This document shows, in pieces, positions 8,170 to 18,008 of a stretch of 64,000 nucleotides of DNA. Origin of the DNA: an uncultured Pelagibacteraceae bacterium (GTDB lineage: Bacteria; Pseudomonadota; Alphaproteobacteria; Pelagibacterales; AG-422-B15); NCBI GenBank assembly GCA_902517885.1, contig CABYDZ010000004.1, positions 101,964 through 165,963 of the forward strand, read 5' to 3'. The notes under the pieces were generated by a model that was given only the letters and a program-made list of their open reading frames with translations, was not told where the DNA came from and ran no database searches. Positions within the stretch are counted from its first letter, which is position 1. The number at the start of each line of letters is the position of its first letter. A program made the position numbers and the translations under genes.

Positions 8170-9978
8170 ATGAATATATTAGGTTTATCTCTTGGAATAC
8201 TGTCAACAGCAGCATTGTTTGTGAATGGAAAATTAAAATCCTGTATCAGTCAGGAGAGATACTCCAGAATTAAAAATGATGAGTCATTTCCAGTTGATGC
8301 GATAGAGCATGTGATGTCCGTAAATGCTATAGATGGTAAAGATTTAGATGCTGTAATTATTGCGGGCAACATGCTTAACCTAAGTACCCATTTAATGAAA
8401 AAATATAGTAAATGGTCACTAAAAGATCATTTTGATATTATGGAATTGTATTGGAAGCCAAAATTAATTGAAAATAAAGATTTGTCCTTTAATAAGATCT
8501 TCAAGCACAAAATTGATACAGGCCAGTTCCCGGGAAAGCCATCTTGGGAAGACCTGCTTAATAATACATCTGAAAACTATTCAGATCCAATGAATATGGA
8601 TGTGTATAAAAAGTTTATACATAAGATTATTTCTGACTTATTAAATATTGAAGAAAATAAAATTATTCACATTGATCATCATGAATGTCATGCAGCATAT
8701 GCATATTGGGCATCGCCTCTAAGGGGAGAAGAAACATTAATTTTGACTGCAGATGCATTTGGTGATGGATTGAGTTCAACAATATCAGACTTAGGAAAAA
8801 ATAATAATATAACACGTTTACATAGCGTAAAAGCTGATGATTTTCAGTTAGGTAGAATTTATAGAAGCATAACCCTATTAATGGCGATGATGCCAGATCA
8901 ACACGAGTTTAAAGTAATGGGTTTGGCTCCTTATGCAAAGAATCATGCTGTTGAGACTGCATATAATATTTTTAAAAATGGAATGTACGTTGATGGAATA
9001 AATTTTAAATATCATGAAAAGCCTAGTGATTTATTTTTTTATTATAAAGAAAGACTTCAATCATGCAGATTTGATGGGATAGCTGGTGGATTACAAAAAT
9101 ATACAGAGGAGATAATGTTGGAGTATATCTCCAATGCAATGAGAAAATTTAAGAAAGATAAATTTGTTTTTTCAGGTGGTATATCAATGAATGTGAAAGC
9201 AAACATGTTAATTAAAGATCTACCAGAAATTAAAGAAATGTTTGTAGCACCCTCTGGAGGTGACGAGTCATTAGCTATTGGTGGATGTTATGCGTATTTA
9301 GATAAAAACAATTTAATTGATGAAATTAAGCCTATGGAGCATGCTTATTTAGGAAGAAATATTTCCGCCTTAGAAGTTGAAGAATGCGTAGCCCATGCAC
9401 AAAATGAAGGCTTTCATACTTGTAACTATGATGATGATTTTCTAGCAAGACTTATTTCAGAAGGAAAAGTTGTTGGAAGATGTTCAGGAAGAGCAGAGTT
9501 TGGAGCAAGATCTTTAGGTAACAGAGCAATAATAGCTGATCCAAGAAATAGTATGATTGTTGAGATAATTAATGAGAAAATAAAAAATAGAGACTTTTGG
9601 ATGCCTTTTGCACCAAGTATATTATTTGAAATGAGTGAAAAATATATAATTAATAAAAAAAATATATTCTCTCCTTATATGACAGTAGGCTTTGAGTCAA
9701 CTCATGATGGATCTAAAGATCTCCAGGCAGCAATGCATCCTTCTGATAAAACTCTTAGACCACAAATGGTTACAAAAGAAATGAATCCTGAATATCATAG
9801 ATTGCTTACATCCTTTTATAATTTAACTGGAGTTGGAGGAGTTCTTAATACTTCATTTAATTTACATGGTTTTCCTATAGTAAACAGTGCGAAAGATGCT
9901 TATAATGTTTTCAAAAAATCTGGTATTGATATTTTAGCTTTTGATAAATTTTTAATATCAAAAAAAACTATTAAATAA
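8170..9978 (+). CDS. O-carbamoyltransferase (NodU/TobZ family)
   Basis: A 602-residue protein with the two-domain layout of NodU/CmcH/TobZ carbamoyltransferases. The N-terminal Kae1-like domain begins with NILGLSLGILSTAALF and contains the metal-binding DHHECHAAYAYWASP near residue 175; the C-terminal YrdC-like or CarbamT_C domain contains GRAEFGARSLGNRAIIADPR and MPFAPSILFE. The family makes carbamoyl-adenylate from carbamoyl phosphate and ATP and passes the carbamoyl group to a sugar hydroxyl. Length matches the family. It is preceded by a 66-base gap with an AAAGGA ribosome site eight bases before the ATG, one of the better ribosome sites in the run. Confidence 0.93.
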   Translation: MNILGLSLGILSTAALFVNGKLKSCISQERYSRIKNDESFPVDAIEHVMSVNAIDGKDLDAVIIAGNMLNLSTHLMKKYSKWSLKDHFDIMELYWKPKLIENKDLSFNKIFKHKIDTGQFPGKPSWEDLLNNTSENYSDPMNMDVYKKFIHKIISDLLNIEENKIIHIDHHECHAAYAYWASPLRGEETLILTADAFGDGLSSTISDLGKNNNITRLHSVKADDFQLGRIYRSITLLMAMMPDQHEFKVMGLAPYAKNHAVETAYNIFKNGMYVDGINFKYHEKPSDLFFYYKERLQSCRFDGIAGGLQKYTEEIMLEYISNAMRKFKKDKFVFSGGISMNVKANMLIKDLPEIKEMFVAPSGGDESLAIGGCYAYLDKNNLIDEIKPMEHAYLGRNISALEVEECVAHAQNEGFHTCNYDDDFLARLISEGKVVGRCSGRAEFGARSLGNRAIIADPRNSMIVEIINEKIKNRDFWMPFAPSILFEMSEKYIINKKNIFSPYMTVGFESTHDGSKDLQAAMHPSDKTLRPQMVTKEMNPEYHRLLTSFYNLTGVGGVLNTSFNLHGFPIVNSAKDAYNVFKKSGIDILAFDKFLISKKTIK

Positions 9979-9998
9979 ATTCTTACCAAATTTAAATT

Positions 9999-10715
9999 AT
10001 GGATGAATATAAAGAACTCTCTAGGAATTTTTCAACTTCTAACCTAAGTGTAGAAAAGAAATTGGAGAATTTTCCTGCTTATGTGCATCGTCGCGATGTC
10101 GCCATGTTCTTAAATAGATATGAAATTTTTAAAAATATATTAAATATTCATGGATCTATTATTGAATGTGGGGTTAATTTGGGTGCGGGACTTTTTTCTT
10201 GGTTTCATTTTTCAAGTATTCTCGAACCATACAATACATCAAGGTTTATATACGGCTTTGATACATTTGATGGGTTTAAGTCAGTTGATAATAAAGATTC
10301 AAAGGGAATATATGTAGACAAAAAAAGATTTCTAGAATTTACAAAAAGACAATCTGATGAAGAAATCCAAAAAACTATTAATATTCAAAATAATCACCGT
10401 CCCCTGAGTCAATTTGAGAAAGTTTCAATTATTAAAGGAGATGCAGTAAAAACAATTCCTAAGTTTATTAAAAATAATGAACATATAATAGTATCATTAT
10501 TGCACCTTGATTTTGATATTTATAAGCCTTCCAAAGTTGCAATTGACAATTTTTTACCAAGGATGTCAAAAGGATCGATAATTGCTTTAGATGGAACAAA
10601 TTGTCCAGAGGGGCCAGGAGAGGCAATTGCTGTTCTCGAAAGTTTAGATATCAATAAAATTTCAATTCAACGTAATAATTTTGACTCGTTTCTTTGTTAT
10701 GCAATTGTTGAATGA
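9999..10715 (+). CDS. TylF/MycF-type O-methyltransferase
   Basis: A 238-residue class I SAM methyltransferase of the macrocin O-methyltransferase (TylF, CmcI-like) group. GSIIECGVNLGAGLFSW is the SAM-binding loop, and the LLHLDFDIYKPSK segment followed by SIIALDGTNCPEGPGEA matches the metal-binding Asp region conserved in TylF and MycF. Those enzymes methylate sugar hydroxyls of glycosylated products. In this setting a sugar O-methylation on a nucleotide or lipid-linked sugar is the natural inference. It follows the carbamoyltransferase by 20 bases. Confidence 0.84.
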   Translation: MDEYKELSRNFSTSNLSVEKKLENFPAYVHRRDVAMFLNRYEIFKNILNIHGSIIECGVNLGAGLFSWFHFSSILEPYNTSRFIYGFDTFDGFKSVDNKDSKGIYVDKKRFLEFTKRQSDEEIQKTINIQNNHRPLSQFEKVSIIKGDAVKTIPKFIKNNEHIIVSLLHLDFDIYKPSKVAIDNFLPRMSKGSIIALDGTNCPEGPGEAIAVLESLDINKISIQRNNFDSFLCYAIVE

Positions 10716-10726
10716 ATAAGTAACGA

Positions 10727-11422
10727 ATGAATGTTGTTGCCATAATTCAGGCGAGAATGGACTCAACTCGTTTTCCACAAAAAATGAAAGCTTTTCTTGG
10801 TGATCTAACGATAATTGAGTGGGTAATTTTGAGAGTAAAAAAAGCAAAATTATTGGATAATATAGTTTTGGCAACTAGTGATGAGAAAAGTGATGATTCC
10901 CTTATAGATTTAGCAAATAAGCATAAGATCAAAAATTTTAGAGGTAGTAAGGAAGATGTTTTAAATAGGTTTATAAAAGCTGCTTCCCAATTTAATGCCG
11001 ATCATGTAGTCAGAATCTGTGCTGACAACCCTTTTATTTGTTACGACTTAATAGATGATTTAATAAAATACTACTTATCAAACAATCATGATTTGGTATT
11101 TAATCATGGTCCTCAGTTAAATTCTAATTTTGCTGATGGTTTTGGGGCTGAAATATTGTCTTTTAATACTTTGTATAAAATATCTGAAGAGGCTAGTTTG
11201 GATGTTCATAAAGAGCATGTAACTAAATATATTTACGATAATTGTAACGAATACGACATTAGTGCTCCACCTTGTCCAAACGAACTTTCGTTTCCTCATC
11301 TCAGTTTTGATGTAGACGAAGTTAAAGATCTAGAAAAACTTAACAATATATTAAATTCTAATAATATTAACGTAGCTACTTCGGCAAAAGACATTTTGAA
11401 AATTTATTCAAAAAATTATTGA
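10727..11422 (+). CDS. SpsF/NeuA-type cytidylyltransferase
   Basis: A 231-residue nucleotidyltransferase with the SpsF-type signature IIQARMDSTRFPQKM at the N-terminus (the CTP-binding loop of NeuA/KdsB-like enzymes), then LATSDEKSDD and VVRICADNPFICYDLIDDLI, where the Asp of ADNP would bind Mg. SpsF and related proteins are associated with CMP activation of nonulosonates or other sugars in spore-coat and surface glycans. The NeuB synthase encoded about 4 kb downstream would supply a 3-deoxy-2-ketoacid substrate. The specific sugar is not decided. Confidence 0.83.
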   Translation: MNVVAIIQARMDSTRFPQKMKAFLGDLTIIEWVILRVKKAKLLDNIVLATSDEKSDDSLIDLANKHKIKNFRGSKEDVLNRFIKAASQFNADHVVRICADNPFICYDLIDDLIKYYLSNNHDLVFNHGPQLNSNFADGFGAEILSFNTLYKISEEASLDVHKEHVTKYIYDNCNEYDISAPPCPNELSFPHLSFDVDEVKDLEKLNNILNSNNINVATSAKDILKIYSKNY

Positions 11423-11455
11423 TAGTACCTAATATAGTTTGTATAGGATTTAAGA

Positions 11456-13228
11456 TTGCTTCAGAATAATAAAAAAAAAGTATTTTTTGCAACCTCAAAT
11501 ATTGAAGAATATTGGGACAAAGAATATCCAATATTATTTTCAGGACATTGGTGTTTAAACAATAAAGATTACTTTGTAAAATCTCAACTTGATATCATCC
11601 CATACCAATGGAATGATTCAAAAAAAGTAATTGAGGCTCAATTGTATTGTGAAAAAGTATTTGAAGAAATTTTAATTAAAATTACTGGCGAACTAAATAA
11701 GTTCCTTAATTTAAAGAATAGTTCAAAATATTATAGAATTCTTCTTGGCAATTGGCTTATTCATTACATACATCAATGTTATGATAAATATACCTGTATA
11801 AACAAAGCTAAAGAAAATTTTGATATCTTTACCCACTATATTGAAAAAAAAGAAGATGAAGACAATATCCCATACGATTTTGATGAATTTATTAGTTCTA
11901 GCTTAAATCCAGAATATCAAGTTCAATTATTTTCAGAACTATTTATGATAATGAACATTGAATTAAAAAAAATTAAAAACAATCCAAACAATATATATCT
12001 TCATAGCAATATTAAACCATCTTTATTTGGAAAAATTAGGAATTGGTTAATTTTTATAAAAAATAGCCTGTCTTATTTTATTCTTCTACTTTTGAAAAGA
12101 ATTCATAAATCTATAGTTATAATCAGTAATCCATATTTCAAATTTAATTCAGTTAAAAATAAAATTAATGTTTTTATAAGATCAAAAGGAAGAATCTTCT
12201 TTTATAATCCTATTTTAAGTAGGCCTTTTGTAAGAAAAAAAATAATGAAGAAATTTAGAAATTCAGAAGCAAACAAACCCAACAAATTTGAGGAAATTAT
12301 TTATAACCTAGTGAAAAAAAATATTCCCAAAGTTTATTTAGAACATCACAGTGATTATTATGAGCACGTAAAAAAATTCTATAACTTCAAAAATAATGAT
12401 ATTTCTTGGCTATCATTTCAATGGAGTGGGAATACAGTTTTTCAATATATCGCCGCTATAACTTACAATCATTCTAATATATTATTAGCTCAGCATGGAT
12501 CGGGGTATGGAATGGATAAAATTCATTCGCTTGAAAATAATGAGCGATCTATATCTAATAAATATTATACCTATGGTTGGAAAGATAGCAGTCAAACCAT
12601 TCCTTTGTCACTTCCTAATATTAAAGTTCATAAAAATATAGATTTAAGTAAGAAGGCAATATTATTTGTCAATACAACACGTCCGCTGCATTTGGTGAGG
12701 TTTCATAATGGATCAAATTCTAGTCAAAATTTAATTGACAATGTTGAATCGCCAATTATTTTTTTGAATCATTGCAAATTTACAAAATATGTAATCGGCA
12801 GATTCCATTCATCAGATTCTGAAAGATGGAATAATTATCAAAGAATTAATAAACATTTCCCACTTTTAAAAAGAGATAGAAATAAGAGTTTTTATAAATC
12901 TCTTAAAGAAATTAGGATGGTAGTCTCAGATCATTTAGGAACTACTTTCTATGAAAGTTTACAAGCTAATGTTCCCATAATTATTTTTATTAATCCACAA
13001 ACATATACTTTTAGAGACCAAGCAGAAAATTTGATTGAAAAATTAATCAAAAATAAAATTATTTTTTTTGATCCAAAGGAAGCTTCTTTGCATGTTAACG
13101 AAGTCTATCAAGATATAAACACCTGGTGGAGTTCAAGTAAAATTCAATCATTAAGAGAGGAAGTATTAAGAAAACATTGTTATACTTCGAATAATTGGAT
13201 TAATGATTGGTACAAAAAACTATTATGA
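11456..13228 (+). CDS. LIC12162-family putative transferase
   Basis: A 590-residue protein that resembles the TIGR04331/LIC12162 family, defined from Leptospira surface-polysaccharide loci. Telltale parts are the start FFATSNIEEYWDKEYPILF, the SGHWCL segment, the LLAQHGSGYG turn in mid-protein and the VSDHLGTTFYESLQANVPII stretch, which looks like the nucleotide-binding end of a GT-B fold. No member has a proven reaction that I know of; it is thought to be a transferase of nonulosonate-rich glycans. The start is a TTG at 11456 with AGGA upstream; no ATG gives a better fit to the family start. Confidence 0.8.
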   Translation: MLQNNKKKVFFATSNIEEYWDKEYPILFSGHWCLNNKDYFVKSQLDIIPYQWNDSKKVIEAQLYCEKVFEEILIKITGELNKFLNLKNSSKYYRILLGNWLIHYIHQCYDKYTCINKAKENFDIFTHYIEKKEDEDNIPYDFDEFISSSLNPEYQVQLFSELFMIMNIELKKIKNNPNNIYLHSNIKPSLFGKIRNWLIFIKNSLSYFILLLLKRIHKSIVIISNPYFKFNSVKNKINVFIRSKGRIFFYNPILSRPFVRKKIMKKFRNSEANKPNKFEEIIYNLVKKNIPKVYLEHHSDYYEHVKKFYNFKNNDISWLSFQWSGNTVFQYIAAITYNHSNILLAQHGSGYGMDKIHSLENNERSISNKYYTYGWKDSSQTIPLSLPNIKVHKNIDLSKKAILFVNTTRPLHLVRFHNGSNSSQNLIDNVESPIIFLNHCKFTKYVIGRFHSSDSERWNNYQRINKHFPLLKRDRNKSFYKSLKEIRMVVSDHLGTTFYESLQANVPIIIFINPQTYTFRDQAENLIEKLIKNKIIFFDPKEASLHVNEVYQDINTWWSSSKIQSLREEVLRKHCYTSNNWINDWYKKLL

Positions 13229-13320
13229 TAATTCAATCACTTTATTACTCACGCTAGAATGCGACATAATAACTCGATGCATTGGTTAGGTATTAATTTA
13301 AATTAAACAGTAAACTTATT

Positions 13321-14592
13321 ATGATTTTTCAATTTATATCAAATGCAAGTTGCGTTATTGAAGGTAACTACGGTTCAAGAATATTAACTGACCCATGGTT
13401 TAATAACGGAGTTATGGAAGGAAGTTGGTGCAATCATCCTCCAATCGATACAAGAGCTGCTGATTTCCACAATGTTGATTTAATATATCTAAGTCACTTG
13501 CACCCTGATCATTATGACGCAAGATTTTTTGATTTTCCAAAATCTACACCTATTATAATTTTAGACCATGGTAACAATTACCTACAAAAAATTCTCAATA
13601 AAAATGGTCACTCTAATTTAATATTAGTTAAAGATGGATGTTCAACAACGTTCAATGAATTTAAGATTACAATGTTTGCACCATTTGTTAAACATGCATT
13701 TGAAGATTTTGAAAAAAATCAAATTGCCTCAGATGTAGGGAATTTAATTGACAGTGCAATGTTAGTCCAAACGAATGAATTCTCTATTATGAATTTTAAT
13801 GATAATAAACCTGATACAAACGCATGCAATGATTTAGTAAAAAAATATGGTCAGATCGATTTAGCTTTACTTAATTATAATGCAGCAAACTGTTACCCTG
13901 CTTGCTTCGAAAATTTGTCCGATAAAGAAAAAATCAACGAAAAAAAAAGAATAGTGACTCGTAATTATGATTACATGATTAACTTAATTAATGCGCTAAA
14001 TCCTAAAACAGTATTTCCATTTGCAGGCTCTTATGTACTTGGGGGCAAGGAACACATTAAGAATAAATACTTAGCAGTAGACTCCGCTGAGGAATGTAAA
14101 AACTATATTGCTAATCATGTGAAATCTTCAGTAATTAATTTAAGTGAAAAAAATCGTTTTGATTTAAAAAGCAATACACTCCTTGACAAGTTTATTGATT
14201 TCAGTGAAAAGCAAACAGAAATGCTAATTGAGAGTGAGCTAAAATACCTGCCTTATCCTTACGAAGGTGATCGAGATCCTGACCTTAATCTTTTAATAGA
14301 AGACACAAAAAAAGCATCAACTAAAATGACTAATAAAATGGCTAAATTAGGTTTTAAATGTAAAACAAAAGTTAGCATTTTAATTAATGACAAAAGTATA
14401 GAAGTTTATAACCCTTCAAATGATAACAAACTCACTTTGGAATGTTCAATGGATCCGCGCCTACTTAGAAGAATTCTTAACAGAGAGGCTAACTGGAATA
14501 ACGCAGAGATAGGTGCTCATATTAATTTTCGAAGGACACCTAATATAAATGAACCTGATGTTCATACTGCTCTTCAATTTTTACATTTATAG
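13321..14592 (+). CDS. CMAH-like metallo-beta-lactamase-fold protein (no Rieske domain)
   Basis: A 423-residue protein whose core reads like the catalytic domain of CMP-N-acetylneuraminate hydroxylase: RILTDPWFNNG near residue 20, the metal motif His59-x-His61-x-Asp63-His64 in YLSHLHPDHYD, SIMNFNDNKPDT in place of the CMAH KILNTVDC strand, VFPFAGSYVLGGKEH matching the CMAH PFAG segment, and a C-terminus INFRRTPNINEPDVHTALQF that echoes the end of CMAH. The N-terminal Rieske domain of animal CMAH is absent. Its location between an SpsF-like cytidylyltransferase and NeuB supports work on a CMP-nonulosonate, as hydroxylase or hydrolase. A paralogue lies at 46127-47476. Confidence 0.8.
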   Translation: MIFQFISNASCVIEGNYGSRILTDPWFNNGVMEGSWCNHPPIDTRAADFHNVDLIYLSHLHPDHYDARFFDFPKSTPIIILDHGNNYLQKILNKNGHSNLILVKDGCSTTFNEFKITMFAPFVKHAFEDFEKNQIASDVGNLIDSAMLVQTNEFSIMNFNDNKPDTNACNDLVKKYGQIDLALLNYNAANCYPACFENLSDKEKINEKKRIVTRNYDYMINLINALNPKTVFPFAGSYVLGGKEHIKNKYLAVDSAEECKNYIANHVKSSVINLSEKNRFDLKSNTLLDKFIDFSEKQTEMLIESELKYLPYPYEGDRDPDLNLLIEDTKKASTKMTNKMAKLGFKCKTKVSILINDKSIEVYNPSNDNKLTLECSMDPRLLRRILNREANWNNAEIGAHINFRRTPNINEPDVHTALQFLHL

Positions 14593-14677
14593 AATTTGCT
14601 TTAATTAAGTAGATAATTCAATATATTCATTTAAGTTATTATTAGATTTTACTAATCAATGACTTAAAATATTTAAT

Positions 14678-15328
14678 ATGTCAAAATTGAAAAAAATTTC
14701 TGTAATAATACCTGTTTACAATCAAGAAAGATATTTGGCTAGATGTCTTCACTCAATTTTATCGCAAACTTTTAATGATGATCATTTCGAAGTAATAGTT
14801 ATTAATGACGCAAGTACAGACAGTACACTTTTTGTTTTAGAGCAATTTAAAAAAAATATTAAAATTATTAATAATAAAAAAAATATTGGATTGCCTGGAA
14901 GTTTAAATCTTGGAATTAAAAATTCAAATGCACAATACATTGTTAGGTTAGACAGTGATGACTATGTTAATGATAAGTTTTTAGAAATTTTATATATGTT
15001 TGCAAACTATAATTCTAAAATAAATGCCTTTGCGTGTGACTATCACCTTATAGATGAGAATGAGCAAATAATAGAAACTGCTAACTGTATGGAAAAACCT
15101 ATCGGCTGCGGAATCATTTTTCGAAGACAAGATTTAATAAAAATCGGAATGTATGATGAAGAGTTTTTGATAAATGAGGAAAAAGATTTAAGGTCAAGGT
15201 TTGAAACTGAATTCTTAATAAATAGAATTGAATTACCACTTTATAGATATCGTAAACATGAAACAAATATGACAAATAATAAAAATGCAATGAGTCATTA
15301 CAATAAAAAACTTAAAGAAAAAAAATGA
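14678..15328 (+). CDS. family 2 glycosyltransferase (short)
   Basis: A 216-residue GT-A glycosyltransferase. The N-terminus SVIIPVYNQERYLARCLHSI and VINDASTDST form the nucleotide-binding half, VRLDSDDYV holds the DxD metal motif, and FRRQDLIKIGMYDEEF is the usual acceptor-side turn. It ends soon after this, without the C-terminal extension of larger GT2 enzymes, so it is at the short end of the family. Its last codons overlap the neuB start by four bases (ATGA), which couples its translation to NeuB and hints that it transfers the NeuB-derived sugar, although this is inferred from position only. Confidence 0.87.
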   Translation: MSKLKKISVIIPVYNQERYLARCLHSILSQTFNDDHFEVIVINDASTDSTLFVLEQFKKNIKIINNKKNIGLPGSLNLGIKNSNAQYIVRLDSDDYVNDKFLEILYMFANYNSKINAFACDYHLIDENEQIIETANCMEKPIGCGIIFRRQDLIKIGMYDEEFLINEEKDLRSRFETEFLINRIELPLYRYRKHETNMTNNKNAMSHYNKKLKEKK

Positions 15329-16392
15329 TTCAAAATTCTATTTTTTCCAGAAATGTATATAAACACTCTCCTTATATAATAGCTGAAATCGGTGTAAATC
15401 ACGAAAATTCATATGACACAGCTGTCAAGATTATTGATTTAGCAAAGGAAGGTGGTGCTGATGCAGTTAAATTTCAGAGTTACAAGGCTGATCTACTTGC
15501 GTCAAAAGACTCCCCCGCATATTGGGATACAAATAAAGAAAAAACATTAAATCAGAATGAACTATTCAAGAAATATGATAGTTTTAATGAAAACGAATAT
15601 ATAAAATTATCTGAATATTGTAAAAAAATTAATATTCAATTTCTTTCAACGCCATTCGATATACATTCAGTTGCTTATCTAGATCCAATTGTACCATTTT
15701 TCAAAATAGCTTCTGCTGACATAAATAATTTTCAGTTATTAGAGAGAGTTTCTAAGACTAATAAGCCAATAATATTATCAACTGGTGCATCCAATTTAGA
15801 TGAAATTGATCAAGCTATAAAAATATTAGAAAAAACTGCAAAAAAAGATATTTGCTTAATGCATTGCATCTTAAATTATCCTACAGAAAATATAAATGCT
15901 AACCTTTCGATGATTAAGAGTCTTCAAAAAAAATTTCCTGAAAGAGTAGTAGGATATTCTGACCATACATTGCCTGACGAAAAAATGAGATCAATAGTCT
16001 TGGCTTATTTGCTTGGAGCTACTGTTATTGAAAAACATTTCACTCATGACAAAAGTCTTCCTGGAAACGATCATTATCATGCAATGGATTTCAATGATTT
16101 AAAAATATTAAGATCGGAAATTAATCAAATTGAAGAACTTATAGGAAATGAGGATGAAAAAAAATCTATACCTAGTGAGGAATTATCAAGACTCAATGCA
16201 AGGAGAAGTATTGTTACTAGTAGAAAATTATCAAAAGGTCATGTAATTGACGAATTTGATATAGTTTGTAAAAGGCCTGGCTCAGGAATTACAGCAAATA
16301 ATTGGTATAAAGTTATTGGAAGTCACGTATTGGATGATTTACCTGAAGATTATTTAATAAAGTGGTCTGACTTAAAGATTGTTGGGGAATAA
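15325..16392 (+). CDS. neuB: NeuB-family nonulosonic acid synthase with SAF domain
   Basis: A 355-residue protein that condenses phosphoenolpyruvate with an N-acyl six-carbon sugar to make a nine-carbon 3-deoxy-2-ketoacid (sialic, legionaminic or pseudaminic type). The TIM-barrel part has AEIGVNHENSYDTA, DAVKFQSYKADLL, FLSTPFD, FKIASADINNF, LSTGAS and VVGYSDHTL, and EKHFTHDKSLPGNDHYHA, all NeuB hallmarks. Residues from about 290 form the C-terminal antifreeze-like SAF domain (RRSIVTSRKLSKGHVI). The length is that of the family. No NeuC or PseG-like sugar-nucleotide hydrolase is visible in the window, so the exact nonulosonate cannot be assigned. It overlaps the preceding glycosyltransferase by four bases. 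Confidence 0.93.
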   Translation: MIQNSIFSRNVYKHSPYIIAEIGVNHENSYDTAVKIIDLAKEGGADAVKFQSYKADLLASKDSPAYWDTNKEKTLNQNELFKKYDSFNENEYIKLSEYCKKINIQFLSTPFDIHSVAYLDPIVPFFKIASADINNFQLLERVSKTNKPIILSTGASNLDEIDQAIKILEKTAKKDICLMHCILNYPTENINANLSMIKSLQKKFPERVVGYSDHTLPDEKMRSIVLAYLLGATVIEKHFTHDKSLPGNDHYHAMDFNDLKILRSEINQIEELIGNEDEKKSIPSEELSRLNARRSIVTSRKLSKGHVIDEFDIVCKRPGSGITANNWYKVIGSHVLDDLPEDYLIKWSDLKIVGE

Positions 16393-16393
16393 A

Positions 16394-17227
16394 GTGCTGA
16401 TAAAAATATTCAGAAATTCATTACTTTTATTTTATAATCCAATTAAATTTATTTCTAAGTTAGATGATTTTGTAAAAAGGAGCTTAATTCAGTATATCCT
16501 TAATAATAAACTACCAATATTTTATAAAAACAAAAAAATCTTTATGATTAGAAATTTTGGAGCAATTTCAAAAATGAGGGCAAGTTCTTTTGAAATTAAG
16601 GAACCTGAAACACTAAGATGGATACAAGGGTTTAAGGATAACTCTTCGCTTCTAGACATAGGTGCAAATATTGGAATTTATAGTCTTTTCGCCGCTTACA
16701 ACGGTCATTTAGTAAAGTCAATTGAGCCAGACGCTCTCAACTATGCTTTGCTTAATTTAAATATAAAAGATAATTCCTATCAAAATAAAATTACTGCCTA
16801 TCCGTACTCAATGCACTCAGAAACGGGCACAGCAAAATTAAATATTGGAGATTATGAATGGGGTGGAGCTATGTCATCTTTTGACCGGGAATTGGATTGG
16901 AAGGGAAGGGAAATGAATGTTCAATTTACTCAAGGAAGTGCTGGAATTAGTATTGATGATTTTTGTAATAATATAAATTTTGTTCCTAACCATATAAAGA
17001 TAGATGTAGATGGCAATGAACTTCTAGTTCTAAAGGGAGCAATGCAAACCTTACAAAATTTGGATCTTAAATCTATATTAATTGAACTCTACAAGGATCA
17101 TCATGAGTACAATGAATGTCTAAAAATTCTTAAAAATAATAATTTTATTTTATCTGAAGCTACTCACTCAGCTATTTATGATAAAGATGATTTAAGAACT
17201 GATAATTACATTTTTATTAGAGATTAA
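16394..17227 (+). CDS. FkbM-family methyltransferase
   Basis: The product has 277 residues from a GTG at 16394, one base after the neuB stop; the ORF track start (TTG 16379) would lie within neuB and adds only five residues. SLLDIGANIGIYSLFAA is the SAM-binding motif I of FkbM enzymes, SIEPDALNYALL and ITAYPYSMHSETGTAKLNI follow in the usual order, and HIKIDVDGNELLVLKGA is the diagnostic FkbM motif. The family methylates hydroxyls on sugars and polyketides. The first 50 residues are hydrophobic-basic and unlike the core. Close coupling to neuB suggests the acceptor is a nonulosonate or its glycan. Confidence 0.87.
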   Translation: MLIKIFRNSLLLFYNPIKFISKLDDFVKRSLIQYILNNKLPIFYKNKKIFMIRNFGAISKMRASSFEIKEPETLRWIQGFKDNSSLLDIGANIGIYSLFAAYNGHLVKSIEPDALNYALLNLNIKDNSYQNKITAYPYSMHSETGTAKLNIGDYEWGGAMSSFDRELDWKGREMNVQFTQGSAGISIDDFCNNINFVPNHIKIDVDGNELLVLKGAMQTLQNLDLKSILIELYKDHHEYNECLKILKNNNFILSEATHSAIYDKDDLRTDNYIFIRD

Positions 17228-17231
17228 TGTT

Positions 17232-17990
17232 ATGAAAAATATAGTTTATAAAGAAAAAGATATAAAAGAATATTTCTCAAAAGATCGAGTCAAATGGGAG
17301 CAGTTTTATGAATCGGAGAAGAAAGTTATTCAAAAAACTCTACATGGATTGGAGAATATATTAGAAAAAGTGTCAGTGTTAGATGTTGGATGCGCTTGTG
17401 GTGGTCTAGGAATCGCATTGAGAGAAAAATTTAATATAGTTAATTATACAGGCATAGAAATAAATCATCAAGCAGCTAAATACGCTAAACAAATAAATCC
17501 AGATTTTCAAATTATTGAAGGGGATTTTTTAGAAGTATCAAAAAAAGTAAAAGATAATTATTACGACCTCGCCTTTTCGTTTAGTTGTATCGACTGGCAA
17601 AATAATTTTAATCTTATGCTGAACGAACTTTTTGCTAAGGTTAAGCCTGGTGGCAATTTATTAGTAAGCCTGAGACTTACAACAGAAAAAAGTATTAATG
17701 ACATAAATAAATCATATCAATATATAAATTATGATGGGAACAAGATAGGTGAGAAAGCTCCTTATGTAATTTTTAATATTAATGATCTTTTGGGTAATTT
17801 CAAAATACTCAATATAAATGATTTATATGCGTATGGGTATAATGGAAGACCTAGTGAAACTTCTGTAACCCCATATAAGGAGCTTTGTTTTTGTGTTTTT
17901 TCTCTACAGAAATCAATTAATGGTATGAAAAATAATAAATTAAAAATGGAGATAGATTTACCAAATAATATAGTTAATGAAATTAAATAA
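17232..17990 (+). CDS. class I SAM-dependent methyltransferase
   Basis: A 252-residue methyltransferase with motif I VLDVGCACGGLGIAL, the acidic ribose-binding position in YTGIEINHQAA, an adenine-side EGDFLEV and the post-motif FAKVKPGGNLLVSLRL. It resembles UbiE/Methyltransf_11-type enzymes. It starts five bases after the FkbM gene, giving two methyltransferases in tandem. The acceptor is unknown; a sugar or a lipid-linked glycan is inferred from context. No extra domain was recognised, and the C-terminus (MEIDLPNNIVNEIK) is unremarkable. Confidence 0.82.
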   Translation: MKNIVYKEKDIKEYFSKDRVKWEQFYESEKKVIQKTLHGLENILEKVSVLDVGCACGGLGIALREKFNIVNYTGIEINHQAAKYAKQINPDFQIIEGDFLEVSKKVKDNYYDLAFSFSCIDWQNNFNLMLNELFAKVKPGGNLLVSLRLTTEKSINDINKSYQYINYDGNKIGEKAPYVIFNINDLLGNFKILNINDLYAYGYNGRPSETSVTPYKELCFCVFSLQKSINGMKNNKLKMEIDLPNNIVNEIK

Positions 17991-18008
17991 TAAATACATT
18001 TATAGAAT

